Counted from the stretch's first letter, positions 8,616 to 20,276 are shown. The stretch: 64,000 nt of DNA from Pedococcus_A sp963730585 (GCA_963730585.1 CAVSSL010000011.1:930001-994000); one strand, 5' to 3'. A program made the numbers and translations. The notes: generated by a model from the letters alone, not told the origin.

Positions 8616-9521
8616 ATGTCCACCGAGGCACTGCCCGCCACCACGGCCGCAGCCGAGGGCACCACCCACCACTACCACCACAAGAGCCAGCGGTGGCAGA
8701 ACACGCGCGGCTACCTCGGCCTCGCCCTGATCATCATCTGGGGGCTCGCGCCGTTCTACTGGATGGTGGTCACGGCCTTCCGCGACGTCGACTACACGTT
8801 CGACACCACGCCGTGGCCGACGCACGTCACGATGGAGAACTTCCAGGCGGCGTTCTCGACCGAGACGGGCAACCACTTCGGCCGGGCCCTGGTCAACAGC
8901 GTGATCATCGGCGTCTCGGTCACGGCGATCGCCATGCTCGTCGGCGTCTTCGCCGCCTACGCGCTCGCCCGGCTGAACTTCCCCGGCAAGTTCCTCATCC
9001 TCGGCGTCATCCTCGGCGCCTCGATGTTCCCCGGCGTCGCGCTGGTGTCCCCCTTGTTCCAGCTGTTCTCCAACATCGGCTGGCTCAACGGCGCCAACTA
9101 CCAGGCCCTGATCATCCCCAACATCTCGTTCGTCCTGCCGCTCACGGTCTACACCCTGACGGCGTTCTTCAGCGAGATGCCGTGGGAGCTCGAGGAGTCC
9201 GCCCGCATGGACGGCTGCACACAGGGACAGGCGTTCCGCAAGATCATGCTGCCCCTCGCCGCACCCGGCCTGTTCACCACCGCGATCCTGGCCTTCATCA
9301 GCTCCTGGAACGAGTACCTGCTCTCGCAGCAGTTCTCCACCGCGGTCACCCAACCCGTCACCGTCGCGATTGCCCAGTTCACCGGCGCGCTGCCGCGGCA
9401 GGAGCCGTACACCACGGTCATGGCGGCCGGCACGATCGTCACCGTGCCGCTCATCATCATGGTGCTGCTCTTCCAGCGGGCCATCGTCTCCGGCCTGACG
9501 GCGGGCGGGGTGAAGGGCTAG
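8616..9521 (+). CDS. Sugar ABC transporter permease (MalG-like)
   Basis: A 301-residue inner membrane permease and partner of the MalF-like protein. The EAA loop is LEESARMDGCTQGQAFRKIM (about residues 189-208). The N-terminus carries a His-rich TTHHYHHKSQRW stretch before the first membrane segment. The ATG at 8616 is 2 nt after the previous stop with AGAAGGGAAG upstream, so the two permeases are cotranslated. Confidence 0.93.
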   Translation: MSTEALPATTAAAEGTTHHYHHKSQRWQNTRGYLGLALIIIWGLAPFYWMVVTAFRDVDYTFDTTPWPTHVTMENFQAAFSTETGNHFGRALVNSVIIGVSVTAIAMLVGVFAAYALARLNFPGKFLILGVILGASMFPGVALVSPLFQLFSNIGWLNGANYQALIIPNISFVLPLTVYTLTAFFSEMPWELEESARMDGCTQGQAFRKIMLPLAAPGLFTTAILAFISSWNEYLLSQQFSTAVTQPVTVAIAQFTGALPRQEPYTTVMAAGTIVTVPLIIMVLLFQRAIVSGLTAGGVKG

Positions 9522-9546
9522 CGGTCCCGCCGCCGGCCCACCCACC

Positions 9547-9771
9547 ATGCCGCTGTTCAATCCCGGCACCGGCACCGGAGGCCCGCGCGCGAGGGCGCAG
9601 CGACTGGAGGTGCTCCTCGGCATCCTCGGGTTCTTCGCCTTCATGGCCCTGGTCCAGACGGTCGTCCTCGAGGTCCGCGGGGACCCGGCAGGCTTCTCTG
9701 CCGCGGTCCTCGCGGTGCTCGTCCTCGCCGTCTGGCTGGTCTGGCGCGCTCGGCGCAACACCGGCGTCTAG
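9547..9771 (+). CDS. Small two-helix membrane protein
   Basis: A 74-residue protein with two hydrophobic segments (about residues 21-42 and 49-66) and a basic C-terminal tail. No named family is recognised. It sits in the same direction between the permease (25 nt) and the lacI-type gene (9 nt), so it is probably part of the transporter operon. There is no clear Shine-Dalgarno. Confidence 0.6.
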   Translation: MPLFNPGTGTGGPRARAQRLEVLLGILGFFAFMALVQTVVLEVRGDPAGFSAAVLAVLVLAVWLVWRARRNTGV

Positions 9772-9780
9772 AGCCATCCG

Positions 9781-10791
9781 ATGAGCACCATCAGTGATGT
9801 CGCCAAGGCCGCCGGGGTGTCCGTGGCGACGGTCTCGCGGGCCCTGCGTGGGCTCGACCGCGTCAACCCGGAGACCCGCGCGAAGGTGCTGCAGGTCGCC
9901 GAGCAGCTCCAGTACGTCGCCTCCCCCACCGCAGCCAGCCTCGCCTCGGGCCGGACCAGGGTGGTCGGCGTGGTCGCCCCCTTCCTCACCCGCTGGTTCT
10001 TCGCCACCCTCGTCAGCGGCATCGAGAAGAGCCTGCGCGACCACGGCCACCACGTGCTGCTGTTCGACCTCGAGGCCGAGACCTTCGACCGTCGTATGCG
10101 GCTCACCCAGAGCATGCTGTGGAAGCGGGTCGACGGGGTCATCGTGCTCAACATCCCCCTGGACGACGCCGAGCACGCCCTCATCGAACGCCTGGGCCTG
10201 CCGGTGGTCACGGTGGGCAACAGGGTCGACAGCTGGCCCTGCGTGCGGATCGACGACAGCGCGGCCATGCTCCTGGCGGCCCAGCACGTCATCGACCTCG
10301 GCCACACCGACATCGCCTATGTCGGCGTGGTGCCGAGCAGCAGCGACCACCTGCAGACACCCCTGGAGCGCCGCGCGGCCTTCCTCGCCACCCTCGGGGC
10401 CGCCGGCCTGTCCTGCCCCCCGGAGTGGCTCGTCGGGTCGGACTGGACGGCGTCGGGTGCGGCAGCCGACGTCGTGCCGGTGCTGACCGGCCCGCGCCGG
10501 CCCACCGCGGTCGTCGCCGCCTCCGACGAGATGGCCATCGGCGTCATGTGCGCGGCCCGGCGGCTGGGCATCGACGTGCCCGGCGAGCTGTCGGTGGTGG
10601 GCATCGACGACCACACGTTCGCCGACGTCATGGACCTGACGACCGTGCGGCAGAACGTCGACGAGCAGGGCCGGCAGGCCGGCGAGATCCTCATGCGCGA
10701 GATCGTCGGCGGCGCCACCCCACCGCCGGCCGAGACGGTGCTGCCGGTCGAGCTGGTGGTGCGCAGCTCGACTGCCGCCCCGTGCCGGTGA
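9781..10791 (+). CDS. LacI-family transcriptional regulator
   Basis: A 336-residue repressor. The helix-turn-helix and hinge begin MSTISDVAKAAGVSVATVSR, followed by a hinge with SLASGRTRVVGVV and a periplasmic-binding-like sensor domain. It is the last gene of the sugar transporter set. The cre-like site at 6083-6096 is the only convincing operator nearby, so it most likely represses the transporter in the absence of its sugar ligand. It converges with the GH13 gene, with only 19 nt between them. Confidence 0.9.
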   Translation: MSTISDVAKAAGVSVATVSRALRGLDRVNPETRAKVLQVAEQLQYVASPTAASLASGRTRVVGVVAPFLTRWFFATLVSGIEKSLRDHGHHVLLFDLEAETFDRRMRLTQSMLWKRVDGVIVLNIPLDDAEHALIERLGLPVVTVGNRVDSWPCVRIDDSAAMLLAAQHVIDLGHTDIAYVGVVPSSSDHLQTPLERRAAFLATLGAAGLSCPPEWLVGSDWTASGAAADVVPVLTGPRRPTAVVAASDEMAIGVMCAARRLGIDVPGELSVVGIDDHTFADVMDLTTVRQNVDEQGRQAGEILMREIVGGATPPPAETVLPVELVVRSSTAAPCR

Positions 10792-10810
10792 GCCGCGCTC
10801 CCGGCGCGTC

Positions 10811-12494
10811 CTAGAGCCTCAGCAGCACGCCCTCGCCGGGCTGCAGCACGAGGTCGGCCAGGCGGACCTGCTCCCCTGCGCGGTCCCCGCCGCCACCACT
10901 GCCCCCGCCGCCACCGTCGCCCCCGCCGTCACCGCCGTCCCCGCCGTCCGAGGGCCATCCGGGCGTGGTGCGCAGCAGCACCTGCCCCGTCTCCGGGAGC
11001 CCCGGCTCGAGAGCGGGTCGACACTCCCCCGCGGCGAAGCTGACCAGGGCGAGGTACCGCTCGCCGTCACCCTCGCCGTCACCCTGTCCACCGCCCTCAC
11101 CGTCGTCCTCGCGCAGCCAGGCAAGCACGTCGGGTCCGGCCTCGACCGTGCGCTGCGAGCCGGAGACCAGGGCCGGTGTGCGCAGGCGCAGGGCGGCGAT
11201 CCGCCGGGTCAGGTGCAGGGTCGAGGCCGGGTCGTCCTCCTGCGCGGCGACGCACAGCTGCTCGGCCTCGTCGACCAGGGGCAGCCAGGGTGAGCCGGTG
11301 GTGAAGCCTGCTCCCGGACCGGCCTGCGAGGGCCGCTCCCAGGGGATCGGCGCGCGCTCCGGGTCGCGGCCGTCGACGTCGACGACGCGTTCCGGGGGCA
11401 CGACGGCGTCGGGCAGGCCGAGCTCCTGGCCCTGGTAGAGGAACGGCGTGCCCCGCAGCAGGTGGACCAGGAAGAGCACCCCCCTGGCCCGGGCCCGCCC
11501 CAGCCCGCCGTCGTCGAACCGTGACGCCACCCGCGGCAGGTCGTGGTTCTCGAGGAACCAGCACGGCCACAGCCCGGGCACCGACTCGGCCTCGGCCTCG
11601 ACGCGGTCGATGAACTCGCGGTAGCGCCCGGCGTCCCACGGCAGCTCCACGAACTCGAAGTTGTGGGCGAGGTGCATCCCGGTGCCGGTGAGGAACGTGG
11701 CGAACCGAGGCAGGTCCCGCGCCCACAGCTCGCCGACCATCATCCGGTCGGGGTACTCGTCGACGCACCTGCCGGAGCCGGGCCAGCCGGTCGTGGATGG
11801 TCTCCCAGTCCTCGTGGTGGGGCACGGCCGCCGCGCGGGTGTCACGGAGCAGCGGGTCCTTGGCGACCTTGATGATCGCGTCGAGGCGCAGCCCGTCGAC
11901 GCCGCGACCGAGCCAGAACCGCACCGTGTCGTGCATGGCCGCCTCGACCTCGGGGTTGTCCCAGTTGAGGTCGGGCTGCTGGGGAGCGAAGGAGTGCAGG
12001 TAGTACTGCCCGGTTCCCTCGTCGAGCGTCCAGGCCGGGCCGACCGCACGGAAGGCCGAGGTCCAGTCGTTCGGCGGGCCGCCGCCTGGCGCGGGGTCGG
12101 CCCAGACGTACCAGTCGCGCTTCGGGTTGTCGCGGCTCGAGCGCGACTCCCTGAACCACGGGTGCTCCTCCGAGGTGTGGTTGGCGACCCAGTCGAGCAC
12201 CACCCGCAGGCCCCGCTCGTGCGCGTCGTGCACCAGCGCGTCGAAGCCCTCGAGCGAGCCGAAGACCGGGTCGATGTCGCAGTAGTCGCTGACGTCGTAG
12301 CCGAAGTCGGCCATCGGCGAGGGGAACACCGGCGAGAGCCAGATCGCCTCGGCGCCCAGGCTCGCGATGTGGTCGAGGTGTCGCCTCAGGCCGTCGAGGT
12401 CACCGACGCCGTCGCCGTCCGAGTCGGCGAACGACCGCGGGTAGACCTGGTAGGTCGCCCCGCGCCGCCACCACGGCTGGTCGGCGCCCCGCAC
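10811..12494 (-). pseudogene. GH13 alpha-glucosidase, broken by one frameshift
   Basis: Two reading frames together give one full-length alpha-amylase-family enzyme. The first frame (12494 to about 11770) holds WVANHTSEEHPWF and the nucleophile segment VDGLRLDAIIKVA. The second (about 11770 to 10811) holds the acid/base segment DRMMVGELWARD, the ENHDLPR motif and the C-terminal domain. The frame changes between HDRLARLRQV and VDEYPDRMM, around 11765-11780. Without the shift the enzyme would hydrolyse alpha-glucosidic sugars. The C-terminus has a Gly/Asp-rich run encoded by GGN repeats (about 10880-10950). The GTG start follows directly on the permease stop. A sequencing error, a true pseudogene or recoding cannot be told apart here. 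Confidence 0.8.
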
Positions 12495-13931
12495 CTAGTT
12501 GACGCCGCCTTCGCGCTCGCCGATGTCCTCCGGGTGGCGCATGTAGGTCTTCTTCGAGCGCAGCGCCCTGTTGGCGAACCAGGTGAGCGCCCACAGCACG
12601 ACGCCGAGCAGCAGCAGCCACCCGGCGATCTCGTACTGCACGGTGTCGCGGCCGGTGAACGGCGTGACGAAGAACGCGCAGAGCAGGGCACCCAGCACCG
12701 GGAGCACCGTCGGGGCGACGAAGTGCGGGGTGTCCTTGACGTCCTTGCGCAGCACGAGGACGCAGATGTTGACGATGCTGAACACCGCGAGCAGGAGCAG
12801 CGACGTGGTGCCACCGAGGGTCTCGGTGGCCGACGTGCTCGCGCCCGAGACGTAGAAGATCAGGCCGAAGGCGAGCAGCGTGGTGAAGCCGATGGCGGCC
12901 CAGGGCGTCTGGCGGGTGGGGTGCACCTTGCCGAGCAGCGGTGGCAGCACCTCCTGGCGGGCCATCCCGTAGAGCAGCCGGCTGGCCATGAGCATGTTGA
13001 TCAGCGCCGAGTTCGCCACCGCGAACATGGAGATGAAGGGCAGCAGGGTGTCGATCGGCACCGACGGCGCCGCGGTCTCGACCACGGTCACCAGCGGCGT
13101 CTCGCTCTTGCCCAGCTCACCGACCGGCACGATGGCCACCGAGAACAGCGCGATGAGGATGTAGATCACGCCGGTGACGCCGATGCCGGTGATCATCATC
13201 TTCGGGAAGGTCCGCACCGGGTCGTGGGTCTCCTCGGCCATGTTGACCGAGTCCTCGAAGCCCACCATCGCGAAGAACGCCAGCGCGGTCGCGGCCGTCA
13301 CGGCCAGGAACGCGCTCTTGTCGTTCGGGCTCTCGAACACCATCGTCCGCGAGAAGTCCGTCTTCCCCGCCGTCAGCGCGAAGAAGCCGACCATGATCAC
13401 CAGCAGCAGGCCGGACAGCTCCACGAGGGTGAGCACGATGTTGGCCTTGACGCTCTCGGCCACGCCGCGCAGGTTGACCAGCGCCACCACCGCCATGAAC
13501 GCCAGGGCCAGCACCATGATCAGCGAGGTGTTGTCGCTGTCGAGGCCGAACCCCTTGGCCAGGTTGGACGCGAAGGCCCTCGACGCCGTCGACGCGCTCG
13601 TGATGCCCGAGCACATGACCGTGAACGCCACGATGAACGTCAGGAAGTGCACCCCGAAGGCCTTGTGCGTGTAGAGCGCCGCACCCGCCGCCTGCGGGTA
13701 CTTGGTCACCAGCTCCAGGTAGGAGAAGGCGGTGATCATCGCGATGCCGAACGCGACGAGGAACGGCACCCAGGCCGCGCCGCCGACCTGCGCCGCCACC
13801 TTCCCGGTGAGCGCGTAGACGCCCGTTCCGAGGATGTCCCCCACGATGAAGAGGAGCAGGAGCTTGGGTCCCATGACCCGTCTCAGCTCGGTCTGCTCCT
13901 CGCCGGTGTCGACCTGCGTCGTCGAGCTCAT
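12495..13931 (-). CDS. APC-superfamily amino acid permease
   Basis: A 478-residue inner membrane transporter with about 12-14 hydrophobic segments. The first conserved segment FIVGDILGTGVYALTGKVA (about residues 26-44) is the APC substrate/cation-binding helix, and GFEDSVNMAEETHDP is the conserved loop after helix 6. Family members exchange or import amino acids or cationic amines; the substrate is unknown. The ATG at 13931 has a strong GAGGAGG. Its stop is followed immediately by the GTG of the GH13 gene, so both are in one transcript. Confidence 0.9.
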   Translation of the reverse strand: MSSTTQVDTGEEQTELRRVMGPKLLLLFIVGDILGTGVYALTGKVAAQVGGAAWVPFLVAFGIAMITAFSYLELVTKYPQAAGAALYTHKAFGVHFLTFIVAFTVMCSGITSASTASRAFASNLAKGFGLDSDNTSLIMVLALAFMAVVALVNLRGVAESVKANIVLTLVELSGLLLVIMVGFFALTAGKTDFSRTMVFESPNDKSAFLAVTAATALAFFAMVGFEDSVNMAEETHDPVRTFPKMMITGIGVTGVIYILIALFSVAIVPVGELGKSETPLVTVVETAAPSVPIDTLLPFISMFAVANSALINMLMASRLLYGMARQEVLPPLLGKVHPTRQTPWAAIGFTTLLAFGLIFYVSGASTSATETLGGTTSLLLLAVFSIVNICVLVLRKDVKDTPHFVAPTVLPVLGALLCAFFVTPFTGRDTVQYEIAGWLLLLGVVLWALTWFANRALRSKKTYMRHPEDIGEREGGVN

Positions 13932-14032
13932 GGGGTGCCTCCTCGGGGGCGGGGGTGGCTTTGTCGCGCACCACAGTGACGCACAACCCGCCGGACGGCA
14001 ACGGCTGCGACAACAGCACGTGAGCACCGGAA

Positions 14033-14076
14033 AGGGCCGGTATGCCGCGTGGTCGCCCACACGGCATACCGGCCCT
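14033..14076 (-). terminator. parE terminator built from paired GTATGCC elements
   Basis: Perfect 15-bp arms (AGGGCCGGTATGCCG and its complement) with a 14-nt loop, starting 27 nt after the parE stop. Each arm contains one GGTATGCCG element, so an inverted pair of the repeat serves as the hairpin. Confidence 0.8.
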
Positions 14077-14102
14077 CCGATGTGGTCGCCGGAAGGGCGG
14101 TG

Positions 14103-16256
<2,154 letters not shown>

Positions 16257-16708
16257 GGTGGTCCCTTCTCCTCACGAACTGCGGCGGCCCGCGCACTCGT
16301 CGCCGGCCGGTGGAGGCAGGCTATCCCGACGTACGGACGTCCCCCACCTCCGCCACGCGGCATACCCGGAAGGGGCCGTTGGGCCCCACCAAACCGGGCC
16401 GGTGGACAGCACCGAACACCTCGTGCGACCGGACAGGATGGGTCGTGGGAGGTGGTGTGGACCACTCGCCCGGTGCTCCATCGCCTGTTCGGACGGGTCC
16501 GCTCGACCGAACGGGCGCGACATGACGCGGACCACATGGCGGGCCAATGCGGAGTGGGAAGGATTGTCCATGCTTGACTGTTACATCCATCGCCGGGACG
16601 GAAGAGGGCTCGCGAAGAGCGCAACCCCGCCCCGTCGAAGGACGTCAACAGAAGTACACGGGTCCGCGCCGAGAACCACAGCGGTCCCACTGACGAGAGA
16701 AGGCTGAC
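16257..16708. other. Divergent intergenic region between parE and a DUF7455 gene
   Basis: No credible gene. On the minus strand TAGCCT at 16318-16323 is a plausible -10 for parE, giving a 5' leader of about 55 nt. A GGCATACC element lies at 16359-16366. On the plus strand a TTGACT at 16574-16579 has no convincing -10 behind it. The last 60 nt lead into the DUF7455 gene. Confidence 0.5.
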
Positions 16709-16930
16709 GTGACCACTGCACTGGCACCCTCCCTGACCGCGGCAGACCGCTGCGACCGCTGCGGCGCCCAGGCCTACGTGCGCGCCCGCCTCTACAGCGG
16801 TGGCGAGCTGTTGTTCTGCGCCCACCACGCCCGGGAGCACCTCCCCAAGCTGCGCGAGCACGCCGAGATCCACGACGAGACCGACCGGCTCACCGAGACC
16901 CCGGTCTCCGCCCCGGTCGACGAGCGCTGA
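16709..16930 (+). CDS. DUF7455 family small zinc-ribbon-like protein
   Basis: A 73-residue conserved actinobacterial protein. DRCGAQAYVR and LLFCAHHAREH provide Cys/His positions consistent with a small metal site, followed by an acidic tail. The function of the family is unknown; it is often found close to topoisomerase or primary sigma factor genes. GTG start with GAGAGAAGG upstream. Confidence 0.75.
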   Translation: MTTALAPSLTAADRCDRCGAQAYVRARLYSGGELLFCAHHAREHLPKLREHAEIHDETDRLTETPVSAPVDER

Positions 16931-17040
16931 CACGCACCGAGCGACTCGGGTGACCGGCGGCTGAAGCTCCACCCCACAGACCGCCACCACAGACGACACC
17001 GCCACCACCACAGACCACACACAGGACGAGCCCACCACCC

Positions 17041-17520
17041 GTGACGGAGATCTGGGTCCCAGCGATCCTCATCCTCATCGGCTTGGTGGGCATCGTCGTG
17101 CCCGTGCTCCCCGGCCTCATCCTGGTCCTCGGCGCGGTGCTCCTGTGGGCCTGGCAGGTCTCCACCCCGCTGTCCTGGTGGGTGTTCGCGGCCTCTGCGG
17201 CCCTGTATGCCGCGGGCGTGGCCCTGCAGTACCTCGTCCCCGGGCGCCGGATGAAGCGCGCCGGCGTGCGCACCTCCACCTTGGCGCTGGGGGTGGTGCT
17301 CGGCGTCGTGGGGTTCTTCGTCATCCCCGTCGTGGGCGCCCCGGTGGGCTTCGTCCTCGGGATCTACCTCGTCGAGCACGGCCGGTCCCGCGACGCGCGG
17401 GCGGCCTGGAACGCGACGAAGACCGCCCTCACGGCGGTCTTCCTCAGCGTTGGCATCGAGCTGCTGGCCGGCCTCGCCATCACCACGACCTGGGTGGTCG
17501 GGGTGCTGGCCAGCCGCTGA
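17041..17520 (+). CDS. DUF456 family membrane protein
   Basis: A 159-residue integral membrane protein with about four to five hydrophobic segments. IGLVGIVVPVLPGLILVLGAVLLWAW near the N-terminus and a later VPVVGAPVGFVLGIYL segment are typical of DUF456, whose role is unknown. Its stop is followed 4 nt later by a 14-bp tandem repeat. It carries one in-frame GTATGCC element (Tyr TAT-Ala). Confidence 0.8.
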   Translation: MTEIWVPAILILIGLVGIVVPVLPGLILVLGAVLLWAWQVSTPLSWWVFAASAALYAAGVALQYLVPGRRMKRAGVRTSTLALGVVLGVVGFFVIPVVGAPVGFVLGIYLVEHGRSRDARAAWNATKTALTAVFLSVGIELLAGLAITTTWVVGVLASR

Positions 17521-17524
17521 CGTG

Positions 17525-17580
17525 CCGGTCCTGACGTACCGGTCCTGACGTGCCCAGCCTGACGAGCCCAGCCTGACGAG
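17525..17580. repeat. 14-bp tandem repeat, four units, between convergent genes
   Basis: Units CCGGTCCTGACGTA, CCGGTCCTGACGTG, CCCAGCCTGACGAG and CCCAGCCTGACGAG fill the whole gap between the DUF456 and DUF3040 stop codons. CTGACG is shared by all four. There is no spacer structure, so it is not a CRISPR array. Confidence 0.9.
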
Positions 17581-17583
17581 CTT

Positions 17584-18027
17584 CTAGTAGCCGTCTCCGC
17601 GGCGGCGGTCCCAGCGGTGCTCGAGCCGCTGCATGAACGACCCATGGCCACTCGAGCCCCGAGAGCCGCGGTTCGCCGGTCCCCGCGCGGCCTTCATGCT
17701 GCCGCTGCGGCCCTTGGCCCGGCGGACGCTGCCGTCGGGCTGTACGGCCCCGAGGGCGATCTTGGCCCGGCGCGGCGGCGTGAGGGCGAAGACGACAGCG
17801 GCGACCATGACCGCGAAACCGGCGGCGCCGACCCACATGGTCGTGCTGACGCCGACGAGCACGAGCGCGAGTCCCGCGAGGACCCCGACACCACCGATGA
17901 TCATCCGGCGGCGGGCAGCGGCCCGCGCCCCGGCGCCCTGCATCTGCGAGGCGAACTTGGGATCCTCGGCGTACAGCGCCTGCTCCATCTGCTCAAGCAG
18001 CTGCTGTTCGTGCTCTGACAGCGGCAC
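17584..18027 (-). CDS. DUF3040 family membrane protein
   Basis: A 147-residue actinobacterial protein. It starts MPLSEHEQQLLEQMEQALYA, the family signature, and has two hydrophobic segments (about residues 43-61 and 65-83) with a basic Gly/Ser/Arg-rich tail. Family members usually lie near mraZ and the division/wall cluster; here the neighbour is dinB. The function is unknown. GTG start with GGGAGG. Confidence 0.85.
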   Translation of the reverse strand: MPLSEHEQQLLEQMEQALYAEDPKFASQMQGAGARAAARRRMIIGGVGVLAGLALVLVGVSTTMWVGAAGFAVMVAAVVFALTPPRRAKIALGAVQPDGSVRRAKGRSGSMKAARGPANRGSRGSSGHGSFMQRLEHRWDRRRGDGY

Positions 18028-18137
18028 GGTGACCTCCCGGTGTTGCCTGCGATGCCATCGTCTCTAACGCACGAGCGGGCCGGATCGTCCCCTGCGGATG
18101 AACCGCCGTCGTTGCCGGTCAGCAGCCTGCGTTGGGT

Positions 18138-19394
18138 TCAGGATAGGTCGCCCCGCTGAGATCGGAAACCGGTATGGCCATCCTCGATCAGGCTTGCCGG
18201 ACGCACGCTTCCGGCACCGAATCTGGCGCTCGCCCGGTCGACGGCGCGGTCGGCCTCGCGCCACCCGTGGTCCGGCTCGTCGAGCAGGCCCTGGATGGGT
18301 GCGCCGCCGGCGTCGACGAGCTGCTCCATCCGCACACCGACCAGCCGGAGGCGGGCCCGCTGGAGGCCGAGGGCGTCGTAGAGGTCGCGCGCCGTCTCGT
18401 AGATGTCTCGGCTCACGTCGGTGGGGTCGCGCAGGGTCCTGGACCGGGTGATGGTCGTGAAGTCGGAGAAGCGCACCTTGATCGAGACGGTGCGGCCCAT
18501 CAGTCCCGCGGCACGCACCCTCGCCGCGGTGCGGTCGCTCAGCTTGAGCAGCTGGCGGTGGATGTAGGCGGGGTCGTCGACGTCGTGGGCGAAGGTCTCG
18601 TCCGAGCCGATGCTCCGCTCCCGCCGCACCGGCTCGACGCCGCGGGGGTCGCGGCCCCAGGCCAGGTCGTGCAGGTGGGCACCGGCCGCCTCCCCCATCG
18701 CCCGCTTGAGGGTCGCCACAGGGGTGTGCGCGATGTCGGCGACGGTGCGCAGCCCGAGCCGCAGCAGCGCCTCCTCGGTGCGGTCGCCGACGCCCCACAG
18801 GGCGCCGACGGGCAGCTGCTGGACGAAGCTGACGACCTCGGCCCGGGGCACGACCACCATGCCGTCGGGCTTGGCGAGGCCGGACGCGAGCTTGGCGACG
18901 AACTTGCTCGGGGCCACCCCGACCGAGCAGGTGATGCCCTGCTCGTCGGCGACGGTGTCGCGGATGAGCTGCCCGATCGTCGCCGGGGAGCCGAGCCGGC
19001 GCACCGCCCCCGCCACGTCGAGGAACGCCTCGTCGAGCGACAGCGGTTCGACCGCGGGTGTGATGGAGGCGAAGGTGGCCATGACCGCGTCGGAGATCCG
19101 GCTGTAGAGGCGGTGGTCCGGCGGGAGCACGGTGGCCTGCGGGCAGAGCCGGCGGGCCCGGGCCATCGGCATGGCGGAGGTGACACCGAACCGGCGCGCC
19201 TCGTAGGTGGCCGAGAGCACCACGCCGCGGTTGCCCCCGCCGATGATCACCGGCGTGCCGACGAGGTCGGGGTGGCTGAGCAGGGTCGCGGACGCGTAGA
19301 AGGCGTCCATGTCGACGTGCAGGACGGTGCAGCCGGTGTCGTCCGGCGGGGTGTCCGAGGTGCGCTCGGGCAGCGCGAACTGCCGGCGGCTCAC
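18138..19394 (-). CDS. dinB: DNA polymerase IV (Y family)
   Basis: A 418-residue translesion polymerase. Catalytic residues: VLHVDMDAFYAS (first Asp pair) and VEPLSLDEAFLDV (Asp-Glu pair). The little-finger domain follows GVAPSKFVAKLAS. There is no obvious QLxLF clamp-binding peptide at the C-terminus, which ends GFRSQRGDLS. It bypasses damaged bases in the cytosol. No LexA-type palindrome was seen directly upstream, in contrast to the dnaE2 operon 5 kb away. Confidence 0.93.
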   Translation of the reverse strand: MSRRQFALPERTSDTPPDDTGCTVLHVDMDAFYASATLLSHPDLVGTPVIIGGGNRGVVLSATYEARRFGVTSAMPMARARRLCPQATVLPPDHRLYSRISDAVMATFASITPAVEPLSLDEAFLDVAGAVRRLGSPATIGQLIRDTVADEQGITCSVGVAPSKFVAKLASGLAKPDGMVVVPRAEVVSFVQQLPVGALWGVGDRTEEALLRLGLRTVADIAHTPVATLKRAMGEAAGAHLHDLAWGRDPRGVEPVRRERSIGSDETFAHDVDDPAYIHRQLLKLSDRTAARVRAAGLMGRTVSIKVRFSDFTTITRSRTLRDPTDVSRDIYETARDLYDALGLQRARLRLVGVRMEQLVDAGGAPIQGLLDEPDHGWREADRAVDRASARFGAGSVRPASLIEDGHTGFRSQRGDLS

Positions 19395-19445
19395 CGGGGG
19401 CCTCCCCCGGCGGCCGAGGCGCTCACCGAACCGCCGCCGCGGTGG

Positions 19446-20222
19446 TCAGTCGCGGCTGGCGAGGATGTGCAGGGAGGCACCGAGCTGTCCGAGAAAGCCG
19501 AAGTCGGGGTGTCGGCTGGCCTCCTGCTCGAGCCGCAGCAGGGCCAGGCGGTCGGCCTCGGAGTCGACCAGGGCCGACGGGACGAGGTCGCTGAAGAGGC
19601 GCACACCGTGGGAGTCCCGCACCGTGAAGCCGGCGGCGGTGACCATCGCGGTGAGGGCCTGCGCGTCGAACCGCCGGGGCAGCGGGTCGCCGGCGCCCCA
19701 CCGTCCGTCGTCGCTGGTGAGGGCGGCGTGGGCCTGGGCGAACTGCCCGGCCAGCACGCGGGCGAGCACGGCCGCGAGCCGCTGGGCCGCGACCAGGCTG
19801 AGGTGGCCGCCGGGCGCCACGACCGACGCGAGCGAGGACAGGGTGGCCTTGGGGTCGTCGACGACCTCGAGGGTGCCGTGGCAGCAGACGAGGTCGACGG
19901 GCTCGCCGCCGAGGAGGTCGCCGAGGGTGTCGGCGTCGCCCTGGAGGGCCGTGATCCGCTCGGCGACGCCGGCCTCGGCACTGCGCCGGGAGAGCGAGGC
20001 GAGGGCGTCGGGGCTGGGGTCGACGACGGTGACGTGGTGGCCGTGCTCGGCCAGCGGCACGGCGAGGCCGCCGGTGCCACCGCCGAGGTCGAGCACGCGC
20101 AGCGGCCGGCCGAGGTCGGCCTCCCGGCGGGTGACGAGGTCGAGCACGGAGGACCACACGGCAGAGGTGCGCAGCGAGGTCTCGACACTGCCCCGGCGCC
20201 CGCGTCGGTGCTCCTCGGCCAC
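19446..20222 (-). CDS. SAM-dependent class I methyltransferase
   Basis: A 258-residue methyltransferase. Motif I VLDLGGGTGGLAVPLA (about residues 43-58), an acidic end of strand 2 in VTVVDPSPDAL, and motif IV DLVCCHGTLEVVDD are all present. The acceptor substrate cannot be inferred; the general layout resembles SmtA/UbiE-type enzymes. It lies between dinB (51 nt) and dnaE2 (54 nt) in the same direction and may be cotranscribed with them. GTG start chosen. Confidence 0.8.
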   Translation of the reverse strand: MAEEHRRGRRGSVETSLRTSAVWSSVLDLVTRREADLGRPLRVLDLGGGTGGLAVPLAEHGHHVTVVDPSPDALASLSRRSAEAGVAERITALQGDADTLGDLLGGEPVDLVCCHGTLEVVDDPKATLSSLASVVAPGGHLSLVAAQRLAAVLARVLAGQFAQAHAALTSDDGRWGAGDPLPRRFDAQALTAMVTAAGFTVRDSHGVRLFSDLVPSALVDSEADRLALLRLEQEASRHPDFGFLGQLGASLHILASRD

Positions 20223-20276
20223 GGCTGGCTCCTCTGCTGGTGGGACGGCGGTGACGGCTGCAAGTCGTGCTCCACC

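Noticed and set aside
6268..8631. 787-codon minus-strand frame antisense to the sugar ABC genes
   Set aside because: Composition typical of an antisense shadow (Val/Leu/Asp/Arg-rich), no domains, and no plausible start signal.
16574..16600. TTGACT as the -35 of a promoter for the DUF7455 gene
   Set aside because: No acceptable -10 lies 16-18 nt downstream.
17525..17580. Short repeats as a CRISPR array (also 36910-36969 and 27583-27673)
   Set aside because: Units of 14-15 bp are directly adjacent with no spacers, and no cas genes are present.
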